From Hydrogenophilales bacterium 28-61-23 (GTDB lineage Bacteria > Pseudomonadota > Gammaproteobacteria > Burkholderiales > Thiobacillaceae), in assembly GCA_002281555.1 (NCBI GenBank), contig NCGJ01000012.1:31373-95372 (forward strand): a stretch of 64,000 bases of DNA, given 5' to 3'. Position numbers and translations under genes: made by a program. Shown piece by piece: positions 1 to 9,847 of the stretch. The notes below the pieces were generated by a model. It worked only from the letters and a program-made list of their open reading frames with translations. It was not told the DNA's origin and did not search any database. Numbering within the stretch: the first letter of the stretch is position 1; each line of letters opens with the position of its first letter.

Positions 1-984
1 ATCGACCCCGCGCCCTGGATCCAGCCGGCCGGCCAGACCCCGGTTGAAATTCCGGCTGGCGATTTTCGTCTTCCTTCCACGCCCATCCCGGGCCGCTTCT
101 ATCCGCGCATGGCGTTCAAGAGCCTGGCCCAGAGCCCGCGCGATATGCGCGCCACGCGGCTGCTGCAGGCCTTGGCCGAAACACTACGGGTCGAACCCAA
201 TCACCCTCTGGCCGGGTTTGAATCCCGACTGATGTTCCGCAATGTGGCGTTGGAACCGACGCGCGGCGTGCGCATGGTCGAACTGTTCGACGGCCCCGGC
301 ATGCAAGCGCCATCACAAACAGCGGCGGAGGCGTATTCCCGGCCGGAATATTTCACCCGGCAGGATGCCGCCAGCGACACGGTTTTTTATGCTCAGCCGC
401 GTCTGGTACATCATCTCGATGCAAGTTGCCGCGCGGAAATCAGTGCGCTGTATGGCCGTTTTCTGCAGCCCGGCCAGCGTGTGCTCGATCTGATGAGCAG
501 CTGGGTTTCCCACTTGCCTGAAACCTTTGCCGACTTGCAGGTCGCCGGCCTGGGCATCAACGCGGCCGAACTGGCCGCGAATCCGCGTTTATCCGAACAG
601 CTTGTGCAAGATCTCAACGCGCAGACCGAATTGCCCTGGCCGGACGCGGTCTTCGATGTCGCGGTCTGCACCGCCTCGATCGAATATCTGCTCCAGCCCA
701 CCGCGGTGATGATGCAAGTCCGCCGTGTCCTGAAGCCGGGCGGCGTGTTCATCGTCACTTTCTCCGACCGCTGGTTCCCCGGCAAAGCGATCAAAATCTG
801 GAGCGAACTGCACCCGTTCGAGCGGCTGGGACTGGTACTGGCTTTGTTCCAGGCAGCCGGTTTCACCGACCTGCACAGCGAAACGGTGCGCGGCTTGAAG
901 CGGCCGGAAGACGACAAATACCTAGATCAGCGCCTCTACTCCGACCCGTTGTTTGCAGTCTGGGGCGCCGCGCCTGTCACTTAG
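1..984 (+). CDS. SAM-dependent methyltransferase, 5'-truncated
   Basis: The reading frame is open from the first base, so the true start lies outside the window; 327 codons are visible. The central part is a class I (Methyltransf_11-like) fold: motif I reads VLDLMSSWVSHLP near visible residue 162, followed by an acidic stretch LPWPDAVFDVAVCTASIEYL and the post-motif VLKPGGVFIVTFSDRW, which is the usual order in small-molecule or protein methyltransferases. The preceding ~120 residues (FYPRMAFKSLAQSPRDMRA and following) form an uncharacterised N-terminal region. The substrate cannot be told. It converges on the minus-strand beta-propeller gene, overlapping it by 8 bases at the 3' ends. Confidence 0.75.
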   Translation: MDPAPWIQPAGQTPVEIPAGDFRLPSTPIPGRFYPRMAFKSLAQSPRDMRATRLLQALAETLRVEPNHPLAGFESRLMFRNVALEPTRGVRMVELFDGPGMQAPSQTAAEAYSRPEYFTRQDAASDTVFYAQPRLVHHLDASCRAEISALYGRFLQPGQRVLDLMSSWVSHLPETFADLQVAGLGINAAELAANPRLSEQLVQDLNAQTELPWPDAVFDVAVCTASIEYLLQPTAVMMQVRRVLKPGGVFIVTFSDRWFPGKAIKIWSELHPFERLGLVLALFQAAGFTDLHSETVRGLKRPEDDKYLDQRLYSDPLFAVWGAAPVT

Positions 985-2200
985 CCGGCGGCAGCGGCCA
1001 TCGCATATAACGTACCTGCGTTGTGTCCTCGCCGCTGCGTTCTATCCAAGCCAGGTGCAGGTTTCCGTCCGCGTCGAGTGCGATGGCGGGGTCGCTTTGC
1101 CTGCCGGGGCCGGCGGCGGCGGGGAGGCTGAAATTTTCGCCGTAGTCCGCGCCGTTCAGACGGGTTAGCCAGATGTCGGAACTGCCGTCGCGGTCGTCGT
1201 CCCAGGCCAGAATCAAATCGCCGCGTTCGTTGCCAGCGGGGGCGGCGTGCCATTGCGCGATGGCGTCGCCGAAGCTGTCTTGCGCTTTACGGTCTTTCGC
1301 GAAGTTCAGCTTGTCGCCGTCTTTTCCAGTCAACGCAGCATAAACATCGTAGCCGGACAGGAAGTCGCGTTTGTCCAGCCAGACCGCGGCAATGCGGTCG
1401 CCAAAACGGGCGAGCGCCGGGCGCATTGCGCCAGTGCCGCGGCCGAGATTGCCTTGCGCCGCGCCGGTCGGATTGCCGCTGATGCGCGCGGGTGGCGACC
1501 AGGTTTGCGTGGCGGCATCGGGGTTGGCGCTGGCGCTGCCGAGAATCACGGTATGCCCGTGGCGGCGATCTTCCCAGGCCAGCACCAGGCCTTGGGCGCT
1601 GGCGGCGAGGGCCGGAAAAGTCTGGTCATCGGTTGCGGGGGCTGCGTCGGCCGGGCGCACCGCACCGGCGACCAGACGCTTGCCTTCGATGCGCAAGGGC
1701 GCATGCCAGACGCGGCGCCAACGGCCATCCGGCGCGCTCCAGGCGGCATGTGCGCCAAATTGGGTGTGAAAGGTGACGTTGCCTTGGCCGCCGCTGTCGG
1801 CAAGTCGGGTCGCCGGGCCGGGGCCGGCGGCATCGGCGAGGGCGCTCTGGACGCCGCCGGCATCTTCCCAGATCAGCACGAACCGGTCGGCATCGAGCGC
1901 GGCAAGCGCCGGTTCGAAGCACTCGCCCTGGCCGAACGGGAATTCACGAAACTCGCTTGAACCGCCCGGTTTCAAGGCCAGATAACAGCCCGGCGCGCCG
2001 GCGCGGTTGTCTTCCCAGACCAGCCCGACGCTGGCGCCCGAAACAGCCAGATTGTTGCGGCCGGACGCGTCCAGGTGATGGAACACGCCGGGTTTGGCGG
2101 CGGCGATTTCACGCACCGTTTCACCGACCCACTCCGCGCTGTGCGCTGGCCATGAAGCGCAAAACAACAGGCCGAACCACCCTGCGCGCCCGGTCTTCAT
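977..2200 (-). CDS. Secreted beta-propeller (sialidase/BNR-like) protein
   Basis: A 407-residue protein with a signal peptide (MKTGRAGWFGLLFCASWPAHSA). The mature part carries a recurring strand motif with Trp-acid-x-Arg character, seen as VWEDNRAG, LIWEDAGG, LAWEDRRHG, AVWLDKRD, LAWDDDRDG and LAWIERSG at about 50-residue spacing; this is the pattern of six- or seven-bladed sialidase-like propellers. No catalytic site was recognised, so a binding role is as likely as hydrolysis. An upstream in-frame extension was rejected because it runs backwards through the thioredoxin gene; the ATG at 2200 overlaps the TGA of that gene (ATGA), indicating translational coupling. Both products should be exported. 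Confidence 0.7.
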   Translation of the reverse strand: MKTGRAGWFGLLFCASWPAHSAEWVGETVREIAAAKPGVFHHLDASGRNNLAVSGASVGLVWEDNRAGAPGCYLALKPGGSSEFREFPFGQGECFEPALAALDADRFVLIWEDAGGVQSALADAAGPGPATRLADSGGQGNVTFHTQFGAHAAWSAPDGRWRRVWHAPLRIEGKRLVAGAVRPADAAPATDDQTFPALAASAQGLVLAWEDRRHGHTVILGSASANPDAATQTWSPPARISGNPTGAAQGNLGRGTGAMRPALARFGDRIAAVWLDKRDFLSGYDVYAALTGKDGDKLNFAKDRKAQDSFGDAIAQWHAAPAGNERGDLILAWDDDRDGSSDIWLTRLNGADYGENFSLPAAAGPGRQSDPAIALDADGNLHLAWIERSGEDTTQVRYMRWPLPPAK

Positions 2201-2697
2201 GGCTTGCTCCCGAGGAATTCGATCAGCGTCTGTTTCAGATAAAAACCACCGCGCACGTAGCGGTCGTAATCCTTGAAATCGTCGACGGTCTTGAAGCCGG
2301 GGATCTTGGCGACGACTTTGCCATCCGGCGTCATGAACACGAACAGCGGCGTCGCGAACGCGCCCAGGCGCGCGCCGAGCTCGGCTTCGGTCAGGCGTTC
2401 GCCGCTGGGCATGCGCAAGCGTTTGCCGCCTTCGGCATCGACGTAAACCAGCACATAGTTTTCCGATAAAAGCCGGTTCAGGCCCGGGTCGGAAAAGGTC
2501 TTCCGATTGACGTGGTCGCACCAGGCGCAGCCGTAGCGGCCGAAGTAGAGCAGGATCGGCTTGTTCTCCAGTTTGGCGCGCGCCAGGCCGGCATCGTGGC
2601 CGACGAAAGGGTAGGCGGCCGGCGGATCGGCCCAGGCCATCGAGACCAGGAAAGCCGCGCCAAGCAGGCCGCGCGCAAAAAACGATATGCAGGACAT
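2197..2697 (-). CDS. Exported thioredoxin-fold protein
   Basis: A 166-residue protein with an N-terminal signal sequence (hydrophobic stretch ending MAWADPP) and a thioredoxin fold of the DUF255/SoxW-like type. The active-site motif is YGCAWCDH (CxxC with Trp between), and the conserved cis-proline region is ATPLFVFMTPDGK. Such proteins are periplasmic thiol-disulfide reductases or oxidases. It lies first in a two-gene minus-strand unit and overlaps the start of the beta-propeller gene by four bases, so it may serve disulfides of that partner. The substrate is inferred only; a SoxW name is not justified because no sox genes are nearby. Confidence 0.75.
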   Translation of the reverse strand: MSCISFFARGLLGAAFLVSMAWADPPAAYPFVGHDAGLARAKLENKPILLYFGRYGCAWCDHVNRKTFSDPGLNRLLSENYVLVYVDAEGGKRLRMPSGERLTEAELGARLGAFATPLFVFMTPDGKVVAKIPGFKTVDDFKDYDRYVRGGFYLKQTLIEFLGSKP

Positions 2698-2759
2698 CTG
2701 TCGTCTCCAGTTATCTGGCGCGATATTCTTCCGGCCCCGGCATTAATGGAAGCACACGC

Positions 2760-3314
2760 ATGTACCAATCCGCCCGTATCGGCATCATCTCGATCAGCGA
2801 CCGCGCCAGCACCGGCGTTTATGAAGACAAGGGCCTGCCCGCCTTGAAGGAATGGCTGACCGCCGCGCTGCACAACCCGCTGGAATTCGTCGAAAAACTG
2901 ATACCGGACGAACAGCCGCTCATCGAACAGACCTTGATCGATCTGGCCGCCCGATGTTGTCTGGTGCTCACCACCGGTGGCACCGGCCCGGCCCCGCGCG
3001 ACGTGACGCCGGAAGCGACTCTGGCCGTGGCCGACAAGGTGTTGCCAGGATTCGGCGAACAGATGCGCGCGGTCAGCCTGAAATATGTGCCCACGGCGAT
3101 TCTGTCGCGCCAGGTCGGCGTGGTGCGCGGCAACTGTTTGATCCTCAATCTGCCCGGCCAACCCAAGGCGATCAAGGAAACCCTGGATGGCGTATTCGCC
3201 GCCGTGCCCTATGGCATCGACCTGATCGGCGGGCCGTATCTGGAGACGAGGGAAAACGTGGTCAAGGCGTTTCGGCCCAAGTCAGCATTACGTCCGGCCG
3301 GAATGGCCGGGTGA
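2760..3314 (+). CDS. mog: Molybdopterin adenylyltransferase
   Basis: A 184-residue MogA/MoaB-family protein. The N-terminus ARIGIISISDRASTGVYEDKG and the signature TTGGTGPAPRDVTPEAT (near residues 71-87) are diagnostic for the molybdopterin-binding fold; NLPGQPKAIKE near residue 130 is the second conserved patch. It adenylylates molybdopterin before Mo insertion in the cytoplasm. The gene is divergent from the thioredoxin gene and stands alone, with a hairpin terminator just downstream. It fits an organism that also carries nifQ and nifB for the separate FeMo-cofactor route. The length is normal for the family. Confidence 0.93.
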   Translation: MYQSARIGIISISDRASTGVYEDKGLPALKEWLTAALHNPLEFVEKLIPDEQPLIEQTLIDLAARCCLVLTTGGTGPAPRDVTPEATLAVADKVLPGFGEQMRAVSLKYVPTAILSRQVGVVRGNCLILNLPGQPKAIKETLDGVFAAVPYGIDLIGGPYLETRENVVKAFRPKSALRPAGMAG

Positions 3315-3331
3315 GACTGCCCGGCGGCTCG

Positions 3332-3358
3332 AAAAAACGGGCGATAGGCCCGGTTTTT
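3332..3358 (+). terminator. Hairpin terminator after mog
   Basis: An A-run and stem aaaaaacgggc, a short loop and gcccggttttt form an 11-bp stem with one mismatch and a U-tract on the plus strand, 17 bases after the mog stop codon. This is a good rho-independent terminator shape. Confidence 0.75.
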
Positions 3359-3643
3359 CCAGGTTTGCCTACTCGTGTCAAAACCCCCTTCTAAGCCATG
3401 GCGACTGGATGCTATAGTCGACTCGGAATCAAGGTCTTTATGTCCGGCCATCTCGTTTGATGTGCCAAAGGTTGGATTTAGATGACCCGGATTACCCGCT
3501 CAAGCAGAAAGCGTGATGTTTGCAAGCGCTGCCGGCCCTCGCGGCCAGGCAGTACCAAGTGATTTAAAGATTTGCCCGCAATCCAGGTTTGTTTGGCTTT
3601 GCGGTATCGATTTTCGATCTTTGGGCTAATTGAGGGGGGGGTA
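3359..3643 (+). other. Non-coding leader of the Aer-like receptor gene
   Basis: About 285 bases without a credible gene. It holds a stable hairpin at 3529-3552 (ctgccggcc, short loop, ggccaggcag, one bulge) not followed by a T-run, and a G-run directly before the ATG at 3644 that may act as ribosome binding site. No known riboswitch consensus was recognised. Confidence 0.4.
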
Positions 3644-5758
3644 ATGCGCAACAACGGACCGGTAATACAACAGGAATATGTTCTGCGCGATGGCATGTCC
3701 ATCATTTCCAAGACTGACCACAAGGGACGTATCACCCACGTCAATTCCGACTTTATCGAGGCCAGCGGTTTCGAAGAATCGGAACTGATCGGCCAGGCCC
3801 ATAACCTGCTGCGCCACCCGGATATGCCGAAAGAGGCCTTCCGCGATCTCTGGAATACCGTCAAATCCGGCCTGCCCTGGTCCGGGCTGGTCAAGAACCG
3901 GCGCAAGGACGGTACCCATTACTGGGTGCGTGCCAGCGTCACGCCGCTGCCGGACGGCGGTTATATGTCGGTGCGGCAACGCCCGGAGGCGGCGGAAATC
4001 GCCGGGGCCGAGGCGCTATATCGGGACATGCGCGAAGGTCGCGCCAAGGTGCAAATTCAGCGCGGTCAAGTGGTTTCCTATCCATGGTTCTGGCGTCTGG
4101 CCGAAGCGGTGCGCCGGCTCTCGCTGGCTCAGCGTCTCTGGAGCATGGCCTTGATCGCGCTGGCGCTGATCCTGGCGGTTGGCGTCAACGGTGTGGCGCA
4201 GGTACGCGCCAGCATGCATGCGTTGGAGTCGGTGTATGCCGAGCGCACGGCGCCGATCACCGATCTGGCGCGCATTCAGCGCCTGCTGGAAGTCAACGCG
4301 GCGGAGGTGTTGCGCGGTTATCAGCACGACCCGCGCACGCATTTCGCGGTCCTGCACGAGCACGATGTGTCTCAACACATCGATACGATAGAACACAACC
4401 GCCAGGAGATCGACACGCTCTGGCGGCGTTACAGCGAGCGAAAACTGGGTACCGACGAGGCCGCGCTGGCGAAATCGTTCACCGACAAGCGCAAGGAGTA
4501 TGTCGGCAACTTCCTGGCGCCGGCGGTGAAGGAAATACGCGAAGGCTCCTACAGCACGGATGTGCTGCTCGCCTTTCTGCGCAACGACAAGGGCGTCGGC
4601 GCGGAGACCCGCACTCTGCTGGGCGGCATGATGAGCTTGCAGTCCCTGGCGGCGAAAGCTGAATTCGATGCCGCTACGCAACGTTATGACCGGATGTTGT
4701 GGTCTTCCGGCGCCATGCTCGTCATCGGCGGTTTCGGTTTTCTGTTGTTCGTATGGCTGCTGATTCGCTCCATCGTGTTGCCGGTGCGGGCCGCCACTGT
4801 GGCGGCACAGGCCATCGCCCAAGGCGACTTGCGACAGAAATTACCCGCCGCCGGCCACGACGAAATCGGCGCTCTGCTGGTCCAGCTCACGCGCATGCGC
4901 GACGGCCTGTTCGAGATGACGCATACCATTCGGTACGACGCCGGCATACTCAAGCAGGCGGCGCGGGAACTCGATGAATCGGCGCGCGAGGCCGCCAATA
5001 TGGCGGAAACGCAATCCGGCTCCGCGACCAGCATGGCGGCCGCGGTCGAGCAGATGTCGGTCTCGGTCGATCAGGTCTCCGAGCACGCCAGCATGGCGCA
5101 AGGCGTCACGCGGGAGTCCGGCCGGGCGTCCGAACAGGGCGGCAAGGTGATCCTGGCGGCGGTCGACGAGATGCATGGCATCACCAATACCGTGAATGAT
5201 TCGGCGCAGGCGATCCACTCGGTGGAAGGCCTGTCCGGCGAGATCGCCGGCATCGTCGGCGTGATCAAGGACATCGCCGATCAGACCAATCTGCTCGCGC
5301 TCAATGCCGCCATCGAGGCGGCCCGCGCCGGTGAGCAGGGGCGTGGCTTCGCGGTGGTGGCGGACGAAGTCAGGAAACTGGCCGAGCGCACCACCTTGTC
5401 GACCCAGCAGATCGCCGAGATGATCGGCCGCATCCAGGAGGGCGCCAGCCGCGCGGTGAAAGAAATGGAGGCCAGCGTGAATCAGGTGGAAAAAGGCATG
5501 CGTGTGGCCAAGGAGGCGGGCGAGAGCATGTCCAGCATCCAGACCGGCTCGGGCCAGGTATTGCGCTCGGTGGAAGACATCGCGCTGGCGCTGAAGGAAC
5601 AGGGTGTTGCTGCGCAGGATATCGCCAAAGGCGTCGAGCACATCGCCCAGATGTGCGAAGCCAGCCACGCCAATGCCAATCGCACGGCAAGTTCGGCCAG
5701 TCGCCTCAAGCAACTGGCCGACCGCCTGGAGGCGGACGCCGCACGCTTCTCGGTCTAG
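3644..5758 (+). CDS. Aer-like methyl-accepting chemoreceptor with periplasmic domain
   Basis: A 704-residue receptor. Order: Aer-type PAS (about 10-125; includes [16 protein letters not shown] and NLLRHPDMP), TM1 (165-185), a ~165-residue periplasmic helical region (4HB-like), TM2 (350-373), HAMP (374-427), and a methyl-accepting domain whose hairpin tip [21 protein letters not shown] lies near 543-563. The PAS resembles the FAD-binding, redox-sensing module of Aer, but Aer itself has no periplasmic domain, so this is a two-input receptor. ATG 3644, after a G-rich tract, is preferred over a far upstream TTG-type start because the extra 24 residues have no PAS character. It should feed CheW/CheA; no che genes are in the window. 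Confidence 0.85.
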   Translation: MRNNGPVIQQEYVLRDGMSIISKTDHKGRITHVNSDFIEASGFEESELIGQAHNLLRHPDMPKEAFRDLWNTVKSGLPWSGLVKNRRKDGTHYWVRASVTPLPDGGYMSVRQRPEAAEIAGAEALYRDMREGRAKVQIQRGQVVSYPWFWRLAEAVRRLSLAQRLWSMALIALALILAVGVNGVAQVRASMHALESVYAERTAPITDLARIQRLLEVNAAEVLRGYQHDPRTHFAVLHEHDVSQHIDTIEHNRQEIDTLWRRYSERKLGTDEAALAKSFTDKRKEYVGNFLAPAVKEIREGSYSTDVLLAFLRNDKGVGAETRTLLGGMMSLQSLAAKAEFDAATQRYDRMLWSSGAMLVIGGFGFLLFVWLLIRSIVLPVRAATVAAQAIAQGDLRQKLPAAGHDEIGALLVQLTRMRDGLFEMTHTIRYDAGILKQAARELDESAREAANMAETQSGSATSMAAAVEQMSVSVDQVSEHASMAQGVTRESGRASEQGGKVILAAVDEMHGITNTVNDSAQAIHSVEGLSGEIAGIVGVIKDIADQTNLLALNAAIEAARAGEQGRGFAVVADEVRKLAERTTLSTQQIAEMIGRIQEGASRAVKEMEASVNQVEKGMRVAKEAGESMSSIQTGSGQVLRSVEDIALALKEQGVAAQDIAKGVEHIAQMCEASHANANRTASSASRLKQLADRLEADAARFSV

Positions 5759-5777
5759 GCGCGGGTCGGTGGCGTAG

Positions 5778-7697
5778 ATGGGCTGGCGCAGGGGCATCGG
5801 TTTTTTGGCTGTTACGGCGGTAATGCTGGGCATGGTTTTTGCCGCATATGGCCAGGATTGGCCGCTGGAGACTGATGCCGCTCCGGTTCCCTCAGGAGTG
5901 CTGCTCGCGGTCGGATTGCTGGCTGCGTTGCTTACGCTATTGCTTATCGGCTTTATGTTCCTGCGCCAGCGCGCCAGCCACGTCGATGTCAGACGTGAAC
6001 TCCATTTGACGCGTGTGGTCATGGAGAAGAGCCCCAATGCCATCCTGATTACCGACGCCGACAATCGCATCCTCGCGGTGAACCATGCCTTCACGCGCAT
6101 AACCGGCTATACGCCCGAAGATGTCCGGGGCAAGAATCCCGCGCTGCTGAGTTCAGGGCGTCATGACCAGGCGTTTTATCGAGAGATGTGGCGCAGCCTG
6201 CTCCAAAACGGCGCCTGGAGCGGCGAGATCTGGGACAAACGCAAGGACGGTTCGCATTACCCGAAGTGGTTGATCATCCATGCCATCCGCAACCCGGAGA
6301 GTGGCCGCATCGATAATTTTCTGGCGATTTTCAGCGACATCAGTGAGCGCAAGCAGACCGAGGATCGCATCCACCACATGGCGCACCACGATCCGCTCAC
6401 CGATTTGCCGAATCGATTGTTGCTGAACGACCGACTGGAAAATGCGCTGGCGCGGACTCGGCGCGAGGAAACCTGTCTGGCTCTGATGTTCATCGATCTC
6501 GACGACTTCAAGCAGATCAACGACAGCCTGGGCCATGCTGTCGGCGACCGTTTGCTGATCGAGGTCGCCGGGCGTCTGCGCGACGTGGCGCGTGACAGCG
6601 ATACCGTGTCCCGCCTGGGTGGCGACGAGTTTGTGATGGTGATGGAGGGGTTCCGGAATACGCGCGATGTCGAATGCATGGCCCGGAAAATCGTCGATAC
6701 CCTGGATAGCCCGGTGGATGTGGACGAGCATAGCCTGCATGTCACCGCCAGTGTCGGCGTGGTGGTGGCGCCGGCCGACGGCGAGGACGTCGAGACGCTG
6801 ATGCGCCATGCCGACATGGCCATGTATTTCGCCAAGGAACAGGGCAAGAACAACGCCCAGTTCTATGAGCTCGAAATGAATCGCGAGGCGGCGGAACGGC
6901 TCGGACTGGGTAGCGCCTTGCGCATGGCCGTGCGGCGGCAGGAATTGACGGTGCAGTTTCAGCCCATGATCGATCTGGCCAGCGGCCGGGTCGGCGCGGT
7001 GGAAGCGCTGCTGCGCTGGCAGCATCCGGAACAGGGCCACATCTCGCCGGATCGCTTTATTCCGCTCGCCGAGGCGAATGGCAGCATCGTTCCGATCGGC
7101 GCCTGGGTATTGGAGGAGTGTTGCCGCATGTTGAAAGTCTGGCATGGCATCGGGCTCGAGGACATGCGCATCTGCATCAATCTGTCGCCACGCCAGTTCA
7201 GGCATCCCGGCCTGATCGACGATTTCAGCGCAATACTCGCCGCCGCCGGTCTGGACGCATGCCATTTCGAGCTGGAAGTCACCGAGGGGGCGCTGGCCGA
7301 GAAACCGGAACAGGCCACCGAATTGCTGAACCGCTTCAAGGCGCAGGGATTTTCCATCGCGGTGGACGATTTCGGCACCGGCTATTCCTCGTTGGCCTAC
7401 CTCAAGATTTTTCCGATCGACCGGTTGAAAATCGACCGTTCCTTCGTGCGCGACATCGTCACCGACAGCAGCGACCGTGAGATCACCTCCGCGGTCATCG
7501 CGTTGGCCCACAACCTGAACATGAGTGTGGTGGCGGAAGGCGTCGAGAACCAGGAACAGCTCGGATTCCTGCGCCAGCGCGGTTGTGATTGCGTGCAGGG
7601 TTTCTACTTCAGCCGTCCGCTGGCGGCCGAGTACTTGCCCGACTTTGTCAACGCGATGGCGCGGCGGCCTAAGCCTCCCCGTCCAGCAACTGTTTGA
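5778..7697 (+). CDS. Membrane PAS-GGDEF-EAL c-di-GMP protein
   Basis: A 639-residue protein. Two hydrophobic segments (about 5-25 and 38-62) are followed by a PAS domain (72-190; ITDADNRILAVNHAFTRITGY), a GGDEF domain with intact RLGGDEF near 279-285 and an EAL domain with VEALLRW near 408-414, NLSPRQF, and the [13 protein letters not shown] loop. Both catalytic signatures look intact, so it could make or degrade c-di-GMP, with PAS as the switch. It follows the chemoreceptor by 19 bases on the same strand and is probably co-transcribed with it. The 3' end overlaps the convergent tcdA by 29 bases. Confidence 0.9.
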   Translation: MGWRRGIGFLAVTAVMLGMVFAAYGQDWPLETDAAPVPSGVLLAVGLLAALLTLLLIGFMFLRQRASHVDVRRELHLTRVVMEKSPNAILITDADNRILAVNHAFTRITGYTPEDVRGKNPALLSSGRHDQAFYREMWRSLLQNGAWSGEIWDKRKDGSHYPKWLIIHAIRNPESGRIDNFLAIFSDISERKQTEDRIHHMAHHDPLTDLPNRLLLNDRLENALARTRREETCLALMFIDLDDFKQINDSLGHAVGDRLLIEVAGRLRDVARDSDTVSRLGGDEFVMVMEGFRNTRDVECMARKIVDTLDSPVDVDEHSLHVTASVGVVVAPADGEDVETLMRHADMAMYFAKEQGKNNAQFYELEMNREAAERLGLGSALRMAVRRQELTVQFQPMIDLASGRVGAVEALLRWQHPEQGHISPDRFIPLAEANGSIVPIGAWVLEECCRMLKVWHGIGLEDMRICINLSPRQFRHPGLIDDFSAILAAAGLDACHFELEVTEGALAEKPEQATELLNRFKAQGFSIAVDDFGTGYSSLAYLKIFPIDRLKIDRSFVRDIVTDSSDREITSAVIALAHNLNMSVVAEGVENQEQLGFLRQRGCDCVQGFYFSRPLAAEYLPDFVNAMARRPKPPRPATV

Positions 7698-8409
7698 TCA
7701 CCGCGCCAGCCAGCATGACGCCGAACAGCGGTGGCATGTAGGAAATGGTGCCGTTCACCGCGCGCGCGCGGCCGTGGCTGACTGCCTCGGGCGGCAGCGG
7801 CGGAGCGCCGGGTTCGTCGGTCCATACGCACAGCACGCCGGAGTCGACGCCGCGTTTGCGCAGGCGTTTGCGCACGATGCGCGCCAGCTTGTCCACCTCG
7901 GTTGCATCAATGTCGGTCACCCGCGCGCGGGTGACATCGAGCTTGTTGCCGGCGCCCATGCTGGCGGCGACCGGCAGGCCGCGTTCGCGCGCGGCGACGA
8001 TCAGGGCGACCTTGCAGTTGAGCGAGTCGATGCAGTCGATGACGTAGTCGACATCCGCCGGCAGCAGGCCGGGGATGTTGTCCGGAGTCAGGAAATCGGT
8101 CAGCACGGTCAGTTGGCAGGCCGGGTTGATGTCGCGGATGCGCGCCGCCATCACCGCCGCCTTCGATAGCCCGACCGTCGACAGCAGCGCGGGCAGTTGC
8201 CGGTTGATGTTGGAGGTGGCGACAACGTCCATATCGACCAGAGTCAGCCGGCCGATACCGGCGCGCGCGAGCATTTCGGCGCACCAGGAGCCGACGCCGC
8301 CCAGCCCGGCCAGAAAGACATGTTTGCCGGCGAGTTTCTCCAAACCGGCCGCGCCGATCAGGATTTCGGCGCGTTCGAATTGAGGCGCTATTGTTGGCAA
8401 CCCCGTCAT
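7669..8409 (-). CDS. tcdA: tRNA threonylcarbamoyladenosine dehydratase
   Basis: A 246-residue E1-like (ThiF/MoeB family) enzyme. The nucleotide-binding motif [17 protein letters not shown] lies near residues 34-50, followed by [17 protein letters not shown] and the [13 protein letters not shown] segment. TcdA (CsdL) cyclises t6A to ct6A in tRNAs using ATP. The protein is shorter than MoeB and lacks its zinc CxxC pairs, which supports TcdA. It overlaps ubiA by four bases (ATGA), so ubiC, ubiA and tcdA are likely one minus-strand transcript. Confidence 0.88.
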   Translation of the reverse strand: MTGLPTIAPQFERAEILIGAAGLEKLAGKHVFLAGLGGVGSWCAEMLARAGIGRLTLVDMDVVATSNINRQLPALLSTVGLSKAAVMAARIRDINPACQLTVLTDFLTPDNIPGLLPADVDYVIDCIDSLNCKVALIVAARERGLPVAASMGAGNKLDVTRARVTDIDATEVDKLARIVRKRLRKRGVDSGVLCVWTDEPGAPPLPPEAVSHGRARAVNGTISYMPPLFGVMLAGAVIKQLLDGEA

Positions 8410-9296
8410 TGGAAGCGGGGCGAAAGACCGGCAATCATGCCGGCAAACACCGCCGCGCCGAACCAGTTGTTATGCAGAAAGGCCTTGAAGCAGCGCGCCG
8501 GGTCGCGCGCGCGTATCAGCGTGTAGTGATAGCCCGCCACGCCGGCCGCGGCGGCTAGGCCGAGGTAATAAGGCCAGTACAGATGCAGTTTCCAGCCGAC
8601 CAGGCCGAGCAGCGCGAGGGTGATGCCGTAACAGATCATGACCGCCATGACGTCGTATCGGCCGAAAGTGATGGCGGAAGTCTTGATGCCGATTTTCATG
8701 TCGTCGGCGCGGTCGACCATGGCGTATTCGGTGTCGTAGGCGACCGCCCAGAACACGTTGGCGGCCATCAACAGCCAGGCGATGGGCGGTACGGCATCGA
8801 GATGCGCGGCATAGGCCATCGGAATGCCGAAACCGAATGCGATGCCCAGATAGGCTTGCGGAATGGCGAGGAAACGCTTGGTGTACGGGTAGCTCGCGGC
8901 CAGGAAAGCGGCGGCGACGGATAGCTCGATCAGCAACAGATTCTTCAGCGGCAGTATCAGCACGAAGGCCGAAAGCGCCAGCGCGGCGGCCAGAATCAGC
9001 GCTTCTTTCTCGCTCACCCGGCCGGCGGCGAGGGGACGGTTTTTGGTGCGTTCGACATGCGGATCGAATTTTCGGTCGGCATAGTCGTTGACCACGCAGC
9101 CGGCGGAACGCATCAACACCAGGCCGATGACGAATACCCATAGCACGATGAAATCGGGCGACCCGATGCTGGACAGCCACAAGCCCCAAAGCGTCGGCCA
9201 GGCTAGCAGCAGGATGCCGATCGGCTTGTCCAGCCGCATCAGTTTTTCGTATTCGGTCAGGCGTTCTTTGAACGTCAAAGCAGGGCGATTCATCAT
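8406..9296 (-). CDS. ubiA: 4-hydroxybenzoate polyprenyltransferase
   Basis: A 296-residue polytopic membrane protein of the UbiA prenyltransferase family. Both aspartate-rich motifs are present: [20 protein letters not shown] near residue 70 (Mg-diphosphate binding) and [13 protein letters not shown] near 185. It attaches the polyprenyl tail to 4-hydroxybenzoate in ubiquinone synthesis at the inner membrane. It overlaps tcdA at its end and ubiC at its start by four bases each, giving a tight ubiC-ubiA-tcdA unit. The size is standard. Confidence 0.95.
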   Translation of the reverse strand: MMNRPALTFKERLTEYEKLMRLDKPIGILLLAWPTLWGLWLSSIGSPDFIVLWVFVIGLVLMRSAGCVVNDYADRKFDPHVERTKNRPLAAGRVSEKEALILAAALALSAFVLILPLKNLLLIELSVAAAFLAASYPYTKRFLAIPQAYLGIAFGFGIPMAYAAHLDAVPPIAWLLMAANVFWAVAYDTEYAMVDRADDMKIGIKTSAITFGRYDVMAVMICYGITLALLGLVGWKLHLYWPYYLGLAAAAGVAGYHYTLIRARDPARCFKAFLHNNWFGAAVFAGMIAGLSPRFQ

Positions 9297-9814
9297 GGTT
9301 GGAGGGTTGCCGGGAGGAAGACTTCGGTTACCAGAATGGGGGAATTATGCAGCGCGAACAAGGAGCGGCGCGCCCATAGCGTGCGCGGAGTCTCCGGTAA
9401 ATGTCGGGCGGCGGCGCGATACAGCGAATGACGCCGGTCAAGGTGCTGGAATTCCAGCGCCTGGCGTTGAATGCGCGGATTGGTGAACAAGGCCGCGCCC
9501 AACGGGCGATTGCCCAAACCGGCCAGGCCCGCCCAAGGCCCGGCCAGGCCGGCGAGGGGAATGACGCTATGGGCGAACACCAGCGGCGTGTCTTTGCTTA
9601 GCAGCAGCACTTCCCGAATCATCGCCCGACGGCCGGGAAACAGGCCGAGCGCGGCGCATTCATCCAGGTTGGGCCGGCCCGTCGATTGTTTGAGCCGGGC
9701 CACGCGAAAGTCCGGGCAGGCCTGCTGCAAGCGCCGGGTCAGCGAGCCGCGATCGGTCAGCCAGTGACGCCATGCGCCCGCCTGCCATGCCGAAGTCAGC
9801 CAGCGAGTTGCCAT
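9293..9814 (-). CDS. ubiC: Chorismate lyase
   Basis: A 173-residue UbiC-family protein. Recognisable parts are the N-terminal [12 protein letters not shown] segment, the REVLLL strand and the C-terminal LWARRSLF...VTEVFLP segment. UbiC removes pyruvate from chorismate to give 4-hydroxybenzoate, the substrate of UbiA, which is encoded next with a four-base overlap. It is the first gene of the minus-strand ubiC-ubiA-tcdA unit; the start ATG at 9814 leaves the tandem-repeat region 9848-9919 just upstream. Confidence 0.88.
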   Translation of the reverse strand: MATRWLTSAWQAGAWRHWLTDRGSLTRRLQQACPDFRVARLKQSTGRPNLDECAALGLFPGRRAMIREVLLLSKDTPLVFAHSVIPLAGLAGPWAGLAGLGNRPLGAALFTNPRIQRQALEFQHLDRRHSLYRAAARHLPETPRTLWARRSLFALHNSPILVTEVFLPATLQP

Positions 9815-9847
9815 GTGTTCATGCGTGTTTGCAAAAACGCGGATTAT

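Noticed and set aside
2197..2697. SoxW annotation
   Set aside because: The CxWC motif and signal peptide fit many exported thioredoxins; no sox genes occur in the window.
3359..3643. c-di-GMP or other riboswitch before the chemoreceptor gene
   Set aside because: A c-di-GMP target is tempting given the next gene, but the GEMM core sequences were not found and the single hairpin is not diagnostic.
4841..6100. 419-codon minus-strand open frame opposite the chemoreceptor
   Set aside because: His/Leu/Arg-rich shadow of the methyl-accepting domain with no known domain.
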